Assembly (NCBI GenBank): GCA_035716845.1
Contig: DASTJE010000018.1
Coordinates: forward strand, 1 to 20,756
Direction of reading: 5' to 3'
Length of the DNA: 20,756 bases
Source of the DNA: CADEEN01 sp035716845
Lineage (GTDB): Bacteria; Pseudomonadota; Gammaproteobacteria; Burkholderiales; Burkholderiaceae_C
Part shown: positions 15,621-20,756 of the stretch, piece after piece
How positions within the stretch are numbered: position 1 is the first letter of the stretch
Layout: the number at the start of each line of letters is the position of its first letter
Program-made: the position numbers and the translations under genes
Notes under the pieces: generated by a model
The model's input: only the letters and a program-made list of their open reading frames with translations
Told to the model about the DNA's origin: nothing
The model's database searches: none

Positions 15621-16943
15621 ATGCCCCTCCTCGACACCGACCGCAGCCTGACGCGGCATTCCTATTACGCCGCCACGGCCCCCCGGACGCGCAGCCATCC
15701 GCGACTGGAGGGTGGCGAGCATCGGTGCGATGTCGCGGTGGTGGGCGGGGGGTTTGCGGGGCTTTCGGCGGCCATCGAGCTGCGCGACCGCGGATTCGAC
15801 GTCACCGTGCTCGAAGCGGCCGAGGTCGGCTGGGGCGCGAGCGGGCGCAACGGCGGCCAGGCCATCCACGGGCTGGCCTGCGACATCGGCGTCGTCGAAG
15901 AGCAGCTCGGCCGCGACGACGCCCGCCGCGTCTACGCGATGACGATCGAGGCGCTGGACCTGATCCGCGGTCACGCACAGCGCTTCGGCATCGATTGCGA
16001 CTGGCGCGACGGCCACCTGGCGGTGGCCACGCGCGACCGCAAGGCACGCGCGCTGCGCGCCGAGGTCGATCGCCTGGCCGAAGGCTACGGTCATCCCACG
16101 ACGTGGGTCGAGCGCACGGACCTGGCGCGCTGGATCGCGAGTCCGCGCTATGTCGCCGCGGCCCACGACGCGCGTTCGGGGCACCTGCATCCGCTGAAGT
16201 ACGCGCACGGCCTGGCACAGGCCGCCGCCGCGCAGGGCGCGCGGGTGCACGAATCGACCGCGGTCACCGCGTTGCGCCGCGAGGGCGCCGGCGTGGTGCT
16301 CGAGACGTCCACCGGCGCACGCCTGCACGCACGGCATGCACTGCTCGCGGGCAACGTCTACCTGCCGGAGTTCGGCCCTGCGCTGGCGCCGGCACTGGCG
16401 CCGCGCATCATGCCGGTGGGCACCTATATCGTGGCCACCGAGGTGCTGGCCGAAGGCCTCGCGAATTCGCTCATCCCCTGCGGCGCGGGCGTGTGCGACA
16501 ACAACTTCGTGCTCGACTATTTCCGCGTGAGCGCCGACCGGCGCCTGCTGTACGGCGGGCGCGTGAGCTACAGCACCGCCACGCCGATGAACCTGGCCGC
16601 GTCGATGGCGCGGCGCATGGTGGGCACCTTCCCGCAGCTGGCCGGCGTGCCGGTCACGCACGCCTGGGGCGGATTCGTCGACATCTCGATGAACCGCGCG
16701 CCTGACTTCGGGCGCCTGGACGCCTACGGCGGCGCGGTGTACTACCTGCAGGGCTTCTCCGGCCACGGCGTCGCACTGACCGGCCTGGCCGGCCGCCTGG
16801 TGGCCGAGGCCATTGCGGGCGATGCATCGCGTTTCGACGTGTTCGCGCGCCTGCGGCACCGGCGCTTCCCGGGCGGGCGCGCGCTGCGCACGCCGGCGCT
16901 GGTGCTGGGCATGGCCTATTACCGCCTGAGAGACTTGATGTGA
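15621..16943 (+). CDS. puuB: Gamma-glutamylputrescine oxidase (FAD-dependent)
   Basis: A 440-residue FAD-dependent amine oxidase of the DAO family that oxidises gamma-glutamylputrescine to the aldehyde, releasing ammonia and H2O2. The dinucleotide-binding motif is VAVVGGGFAGLSAA (38-51) with the ribose-binding E65 at the end of the second strand, and the PuuB-type GWGASGRNGGQ is at 70-80. The N-terminal SYYAATAP also matches PuuB/PauB proteins. The C-terminal WGGFVDISMNRAPDFGRL and LQGFSGHGVALTGLAG segments complete the FAD site. It starts 56 nt after bauA. The only purine-rich stretch (AAAGGA, about 25 nt upstream) is too far for a normal ribosome binding site, so the start is moderately sure. 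Its stop overlaps the puuD start. Confidence 0.9.
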   Translation: MPLLDTDRSLTRHSYYAATAPRTRSHPRLEGGEHRCDVAVVGGGFAGLSAAIELRDRGFDVTVLEAAEVGWGASGRNGGQAIHGLACDIGVVEEQLGRDDARRVYAMTIEALDLIRGHAQRFGIDCDWRDGHLAVATRDRKARALRAEVDRLAEGYGHPTTWVERTDLARWIASPRYVAAAHDARSGHLHPLKYAHGLAQAAAAQGARVHESTAVTALRREGAGVVLETSTGARLHARHALLAGNVYLPEFGPALAPALAPRIMPVGTYIVATEVLAEGLANSLIPCGAGVCDNNFVLDYFRVSADRRLLYGGRVSYSTATPMNLAASMARRMVGTFPQLAGVPVTHAWGGFVDISMNRAPDFGRLDAYGGAVYYLQGFSGHGVALTGLAGRLVAEAIAGDASRFDVFARLRHRRFPGGRALRTPALVLGMAYYRLRDLM

Positions 16944-17698
16944 GTGCCGCCGCCAAGCCCGTCGTCCTGGTGCCCGCCTGCAACCGCATGGTCGGCGTGC
17001 ACCCGTTCCACATCGTCGGCAAGAAGTACGCCGACGCCGTGCGCCTGGCCGGCTGCCAGCCGCTGATCGTGCCGTGGGCCGCCGCCGACGAACTCGACGC
17101 GCTGCTCGACCTCGCCGATGGTGTGCTGCTGACCGGTTCGCCGTCGAACGTGCACCCCGGCCACTTCGACGAAGCCGTGCGCGACCCGTCGTTGCCGCTC
17201 GATCCGGAGCGCGACGCGTGGACGCTGCCCCTGGTGCCGCGCGTGCTGGCGCGCGGTGTCCCCTTCTTCGCCATCTGCCGCGGCATGCAGGAGACCAACG
17301 TCGCGCTCGGCGGCAGCCTGCACCAGGCGGTGCACGAGGTCGACGGCCACCTCGACCACCGCGATCCCGACGACCTTCCGGTCGAGGCCCAGTACGGCCC
17401 CGCCCACCCGATCGCGCTGACCCGGGGTGGACGTCTGCACGAGGTGCTGGGCACCGACAGCGTGGAGGTCAATTCTCTGCACGGCCAGGCCGTCAACCGC
17501 CTGGCCGAGGGGCTCGCCGTCGAGGCGCGCGCGCCCGACGGCGTGATCGAGGCGTTCTCCATGCCCGCCGCCCCCGGGTTCAACCTGGCGGTGCAATGGC
17601 ACCCCGAATGGCAGGCCGCGACCAATCCGGTGTCGATGCGCCTGCTGCAAGCCTTTGGCGCAGCCTGCGCCACCCACCGGAACCGCAAGCACAGGTGA
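16940..17698 (+). CDS. puuD: Gamma-glutamyl-GABA hydrolase (SpuA-type)
   Basis: A 252-residue class I glutamine amidotransferase-like hydrolase (peptidase C26), almost the length of E. coli PuuD (254). It frees GABA and glutamate from gamma-glutamyl-GABA. The catalytic triad is C113 in AICRGMQE, with H221 and E223 in QWHPEW. The VLLTGSPSNVHP block and the H-G dyad in VNSLHGQAVNRL are typical of the family. The GTG start overlaps the puuB stop as GTGA, implying coupled translation. The next gene starts four nt after its stop. The Pseudomonas equivalent is spuA, which also precedes a glutamine synthetase-like gene. Confidence 0.93.
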   Translation: MSAAAKPVVLVPACNRMVGVHPFHIVGKKYADAVRLAGCQPLIVPWAAADELDALLDLADGVLLTGSPSNVHPGHFDEAVRDPSLPLDPERDAWTLPLVPRVLARGVPFFAICRGMQETNVALGGSLHQAVHEVDGHLDHRDPDDLPVEAQYGPAHPIALTRGGRLHEVLGTDSVEVNSLHGQAVNRLAEGLAVEARAPDGVIEAFSMPAAPGFNLAVQWHPEWQAATNPVSMRLLQAFGAACATHRNRKHR

Positions 17699-17702
17699 TC
17701 CC

Positions 17703-19070
17703 ATGGTCCTCAAGGACAACGTCAATTTCAGCGAACTCGAGAACTGGCTCAACGAGCGCCGCGTCACCGAGATCGAATGCCTCGTGCCCGACCTCACCGG
17801 CGTGGCGCGCGGCAAGATCCTGCCGCGCGAGAAGTTCACCGAGGACCGCGGCATGCGCCTGCCCGAGGCGGTGGTCGCGATGGGCGTGACCGGCGAATTC
17901 CCGCAGGAAGGCCCCTACTACGAGGTCATCAGCCCGACCGACCACGACATGCACCTGCGCCCCGATCCGAGCACGGTGCGCCTGGTGCCCTGGGCGGTGG
18001 ACCCCACGGCGCAGGTGATCCACGACTGCTTCGACCGCGAGGGCCGCCTCGTTCCCTATGCGCCGCGCTCGGTGCTGCGCCGCGTGTGCGACCTGTATGC
18101 CCAGAAGGGCTGGGACCCGGTGGTCGCGCCCGAGCTCGAGTTCTACCTGGTGGCGCGCAACACCGACCCCGATGTGCCGCTCAAGCCGCCGATCGGGCGC
18201 AGCGGCCGCAGCGAGACCTCGCGCCAGGCCTACTCGATCGACGCGGTCAACGAGTTCGACCCGCTGTTCGAGGACGTCTACGACTACTGCGACAAGATGG
18301 AGCTGAACGTGGACACGCTGATCCACGAGATCGGCGCCGGGCAGATGGAGATCAACTTCTTCCACGCCCATCCGCTGGGGCTCGCGGACGAGGTGTTCCT
18401 GTTCAAGCGCACGGTGCGCGAGGCGGCGCTGCGCCACGACATGTTCGCCACCTTCATGGCCAAGCCGATTGCCGGCGAGCCCGGCAGCGCCATGCACATC
18501 CACCAGAGCGTGGTCGACAAGGCCAGCGGGCGCAACATCTTCAGCAACGAGGACGGCTCGCCCTCGCGCGAGTTCTTCTGGTACATCGGCGGCCTGCAGA
18601 AGTACGTCCCGGCGGCGATGGCGCTGTTCGCGCCCTACGTCAACAGCTACCGCCGCCTGGCCCGCTTCACCGCCGCGCCGATCAACATCCAGTGGGGCAC
18701 CGACAACCGTACCGTGGGCATCCGCAGCCCGGTGGCGCCGCCCAGCGCGCGCCGCATCGAGAACCGCGTGATCGGCGCCGACGCCAACCCCTACGTGGCG
18801 CTGGCCGCGACCCTGGCCTGCGGCTACCTCGGCATCGTCAACCGCATCGAGCCCTCTCCCGAATGCAAGGGCGACGCCTACCTGGGCGAATACCAGCTTC
18901 CGCGCAGCCTGGGCGAGGCGCTCGCGCTGCTGCGCGACGAGGCCGATCTGGCCGAAGTGCTGGGCAAGGGTTTCGTGACCGTCTACACCGAGGTCAAGGA
19001 AGTCGAATACGCCGAATTCATGAAGGTGATCTCGCCGTGGGAGCGCGAGCACCTCCTGCTCCACGTCTGA
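17703..19070 (+). CDS. puuA: Gamma-glutamylputrescine synthetase (glutamine synthetase family, SpuB-type)
   Basis: A 455-residue glutamine synthetase-fold ligase that joins glutamate and putrescine at the expense of ATP, the entry step of the Puu pathway. The N-terminal beta-grasp domain is about 10-110 (VPDLTGVARGKILP). Catalytic blocks are APELEFYL (142-149), EIGAGQMEINF (209-219), the Gly/His loop KPIAGEPGSAMHIHQS (254-269) and NRTVGIRSP (335-343). The A-G-E-P loop differs from the KPxxGDNGSGMH of true glutamine synthetase, and the usual C-terminal adenylylation region with Tyr397 is not evident. Both support the PuuA/SpuB class over GlnA. AGGTGA overlapping the puuD stop serves as its ribosome binding site. 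SpuB-like enzymes of Pseudomonas are the closest named type; specificity among polyamines is not certain. Confidence 0.9.
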   Translation: MVLKDNVNFSELENWLNERRVTEIECLVPDLTGVARGKILPREKFTEDRGMRLPEAVVAMGVTGEFPQEGPYYEVISPTDHDMHLRPDPSTVRLVPWAVDPTAQVIHDCFDREGRLVPYAPRSVLRRVCDLYAQKGWDPVVAPELEFYLVARNTDPDVPLKPPIGRSGRSETSRQAYSIDAVNEFDPLFEDVYDYCDKMELNVDTLIHEIGAGQMEINFFHAHPLGLADEVFLFKRTVREAALRHDMFATFMAKPIAGEPGSAMHIHQSVVDKASGRNIFSNEDGSPSREFFWYIGGLQKYVPAAMALFAPYVNSYRRLARFTAAPINIQWGTDNRTVGIRSPVAPPSARRIENRVIGADANPYVALAATLACGYLGIVNRIEPSPECKGDAYLGEYQLPRSLGEALALLRDEADLAEVLGKGFVTVYTEVKEVEYAEFMKVISPWEREHLLLHV

Positions 19071-19080
19071 AGGAAAACCG

Positions 19081-20493
19081 ATGAACGCCGTTCTCTCGCC
19101 CACCGCATCCGTGCGCTCGACCGCCCAGTGGCAGGCCGCCGACGCCGCGCACTTCCTCCATCCCTTCACCGACTTCCAGGCCCTGGCCCGCAAGGGCGCG
19201 CGCGTGATCGAGCGCGCCCACGACATCTACCTGTGGGACACCGACGGCCACAAGATCCTCGACGCGATGAGCGGCCTGTGGTGCGTCAACGTCGGCTACG
19301 GCCAGCGCGCGCTGATCGACGCGGCCGCGCGCCAGCTCGAGCAGCTGCCCTTCTACAACGCCTTCTTCCAGACCGCCACGCCGCCGGCCATCGAGCTCGC
19401 CGAGCTGCTGGCCGAGGTGTCGCCGCCGCAGTTCCAGCACGTGTTCTTCTCGGGCTCCGGCTCCGAGGGCAACGACACGGTGGTGCGCATGGTGCGGCGC
19501 TACTGGGATGTGCTCGGGCAGCCGCAGCGCCAGGTGATCATCAGCCGCTGGAACGCCTACCACGGCTCGACGATGGCCGGCGCCTCGCTGGGCGGCATGG
19601 CCGGCATGCACGCCCAGGGCGGCCTGCCGATCCCCGGCATCGTCCACATCGACCAGCCCTACTGGTTCGAGAACGGCGGGGACATGGACCGCGACGAATT
19701 CGGCCTGCACGCCGCGCGCGCGCTCGAGCGCAAGATCCTCGAAGTCGGTCCCGACAAGGTGGCGGCGTTCATCGGCGAGCCGGTGCAGGGCGCGGGTGGC
19801 GTGATCGTGCCGCCATCGACCTACTGGCCCGAGATCCAGCGCATCTGCGACCAGTACGGCATCCTGCTCGTGAGCGACGAGGTCATCACCGGCTTCGGCC
19901 GCACCGGCCGCTGGTTCGGCTGCGAGACCATGGGCACCCGACCGGACCTGATGACCTTCGCCAAGGGCGTGACCAGCGGCTACATCCCGCTGGGCGGCGT
20001 CATGGTCGGCGACCGAGTGGCCAGAGTGCTGATCGAGCAGGGCGGCGAGTTCAACCACGGCTACACCTACTCCGGCCACCCGGTGGCCTGCGCGGTGGCG
20101 CTGGCCAACATCCGCCTGATCCGCGAGCAGCGCCTGGTCGAGCGCGTGCGCGACGACGTCGGCCCGTACCTGGCGCAGGCCTACGCACGGTTGGCCGACC
20201 ACCCGCTGGTGGGCGAGGCGCAGACCTGCGGCCTGATGGGCGCACTGCTGCTGGTGAAGGACAAGGATGGCCCGCGCGGCGGCACGCCCTTCGCCTCCGA
20301 ACTCGAAGTGGGCATGGTCTGCCGCGGCCACTGCTTCCGCGAGGGCCTGATCATGCGCGCCGTCGGCGACCGCATGATCATCGCGCCGCCGCTGGTGATC
20401 ACGCGCGCGCAGATCGACGAGATGGTCGCCCTGATCCGCCGCTGCCTCGACCTCACGCTGGCGGACGCGCGCTCGCGCGGCTGGCACGCTTGA
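19081..20493 (+). CDS. spuC: Putrescine-pyruvate aminotransferase (SpuC-type)
   Basis: A 470-residue class III PLP aminotransferase. The conserved SpuC features are HPFTDFQALARKGARVI, MSGLWCVNVGYG (63-74), LPFYNAFFQTATPP, SGSGSEGNDT, RWNAYHGSTMAGASLGGM and GIVHIDQPYW. The PLP lysine is K295 (TFAKGVTSGYIPLGG) and the Asp is D266 in SDEVITGFGRTG. It moves the terminal amine of putrescine (or another diamine) to pyruvate, giving 4-aminobutanal and alanine, a route parallel to PuuA-PuuB. AAGGA six nt before the ATG supports the start, ten nt after puuA. It is clearly a different subfamily from the BauA-like enzyme at the head of the cluster. Position between puuA/spuB and potF/spuD matches spuABCD of Pseudomonas. 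Confidence 0.91.
   Translation: MNAVLSPTASVRSTAQWQAADAAHFLHPFTDFQALARKGARVIERAHDIYLWDTDGHKILDAMSGLWCVNVGYGQRALIDAAARQLEQLPFYNAFFQTATPPAIELAELLAEVSPPQFQHVFFSGSGSEGNDTVVRMVRRYWDVLGQPQRQVIISRWNAYHGSTMAGASLGGMAGMHAQGGLPIPGIVHIDQPYWFENGGDMDRDEFGLHAARALERKILEVGPDKVAAFIGEPVQGAGGVIVPPSTYWPEIQRICDQYGILLVSDEVITGFGRTGRWFGCETMGTRPDLMTFAKGVTSGYIPLGGVMVGDRVARVLIEQGGEFNHGYTYSGHPVACAVALANIRLIREQRLVERVRDDVGPYLAQAYARLADHPLVGEAQTCGLMGALLLVKDKDGPRGGTPFASELEVGMVCRGHCFREGLIMRAVGDRMIIAPPLVITRAQIDEMVALIRRCLDLTLADARSRGWHA
19875..19908 (+). repeat. 34-nt exact direct repeat, copy 2 (inside spuC)
   Basis: Identical to 14997-15030 in bauA, about 4.9 kb apart in the same orientation. It codes for the same PLP-site segment. 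Recombination between the copies would remove puuB, puuD and puuA and make a hybrid aminotransferase, though 34 bp is short for efficient recombination. Confidence 0.6.
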
Positions 20494-20505
20494 GCATTCC
20501 CCCCA

Positions 20506-20534
20506 ATGACTGCCCACCGTCGCGCACCTAGACT
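20506..20534 (+). promoter_or_regulatory. Predicted promoter of the polyamine transporter genes
   Basis: ATGACT (20506-20511) and TAGACT (20529-20534) are 17 nt apart, each with four of six consensus bases. The potF ATG is at 20584. The transporter genes may therefore be expressed separately from the catabolic genes upstream, which end at 20493. Confidence 0.45.
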
Positions 20535-20583
20535 TTCCGCGTCGCACCTTCTTCCACCTTCACCCACACGGAGCTTCCGCACC

Positions 20584-20756
20584 ATGGTCAAACCGCTCTC
20601 GTCCTTGATCAGCGCCGCCTGCGCCCTGACCCTCGCCTTCGCGTCGACGGGTCTGCACGCCCAGGAGGAGGAAAAGGTCCTGAACATCTACAACTGGTCG
20701 GACTACATCGGCGACGACATCATCAAGAAGTTCGAGGCCGAGACCGGCATCAAGGT
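20584..20756 (+). CDS. potF: Periplasmic polyamine-binding protein, N-terminal part
   Basis: The first 57 residues of the substrate-binding protein of a putrescine/spermidine ABC importer; the gene runs off the right edge. Residues 1-26 are a signal peptide: MVKPLSSLISAACALTLAFA, with likely cleavage after GLHA. The mature start EEEKVLNIYNWSDYIGDD is the hallmark of PotF/SpuD/SpuE proteins, in which the NWSDYI segment lines the polyamine site. GGAG ten nt upstream serves as ribosome binding site. It follows spuC by 90 nt with its own promoter. Because the upstream order is spuA-spuB-spuC-like, spuD is an equally good name. The permease and ATPase genes would be expected beyond the window. Confidence 0.9.
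   Translation, partial: MVKPLSSLISAACALTLAFASTGLHAQEEEKVLNIYNWSDYIGDDIIKKFEAETGIK

Noticed and set aside
15603..16859. Minus-strand frame of 418 codons opposite puuB
   Set aside because: It is a shadow of puuB, lacks motifs and has atypical composition.
17580..19226. A 548-codon minus-strand open frame opposite puuA
   Set aside because: It has the same mirror effect, no family motif and no ribosome site, and the plus-strand gene is certain.
19018..20547. A 509-codon minus-strand open frame opposite spuC
   Set aside because: Its low-complexity Ala/His/Arg/Gln composition comes from reverse reading of spuC, and it shows no domain.

Overview
The window is about 20.8 kb of GC-rich, densely packed bacterial chromosome. 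Three things point to a betaproteobacterium of the order Burkholderiales: the block mltG-tmk-holB-pilZ-tatD, a divergent ygfZ-DUF4936-NRDE block, and the overall protein character. The placement is an inference from gene content; no rRNA or tRNA is present. I see no insertion sequence, phage gene, CRISPR array or tRNA-linked integration scar.

Layout. (1) 1-179: start of a small unknown minus-strand gene running off the left edge. (2) 293-4921, minus strand: a housekeeping operon read in the order mltG (peptidoglycan transglycosylase), tmk (dTMP kinase), holB (DNA polymerase III delta'), pilZ, tatD-family hydrolase and an exported ankyrin-repeat protein, mostly with overlapping start and stop codons. 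(3) 4967-7016, plus strand: ygfZ, a DUF4936-like small protein and an NRDE/TANGO2-like protein. (4) 7020-10440: a hotdog thioesterase fused to a GNAT acetyltransferase, translationally coupled to an HSL-type esterase (minus strand), facing an iron-type alcohol dehydrogenase and a RidA-family protein (plus strand). (5) 10510-11808: aceA (isocitrate lyase, minus strand) with a good intrinsic terminator and a promoter region carrying a palindrome. (6) 12076-13585, plus strand: an agmatinase-family ureohydrolase and a hemerythrin-like protein. (7) 13614-20756: an Lrp/AsnC regulator divergent from a polyamine catabolism cluster of bauA-like aminotransferase, puuB, puuD (spuA), puuA (spuB) and spuC, then the start of a periplasmic polyamine-binding protein (potF/spuD) with its own promoter.

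How the genes work together. Agmatinase would release putrescine. PuuA glutamylates it, PuuB oxidises gamma-glutamylputrescine, and PuuD frees GABA at the end of that route. The PuuC aldehyde dehydrogenase step is not encoded here. SpuC offers a direct transaminase route from putrescine, and the BauA-like enzyme can take omega-amino acids such as beta-alanine or GABA. The order puuD-puuA-spuC-potF is the same as spuA-spuB-spuC-spuD of Pseudomonas, with bauA and puuB placed in front. Carbon from these routes enters as succinate or C2 units, which fits the nearby glyoxylate-shunt gene aceA, although a regulatory link is only inferred.

Nothing here is clearly a new defence or mobile system. The most interesting signals are the 154-bp Lrp/bauA intergenic region with three different palindromes, the matching leaders of bauA and potF, the thioesterase-GNAT fusion coupled to an esterase, and the repeated GAC/GTC-TTAT motif over the aceA promoter.
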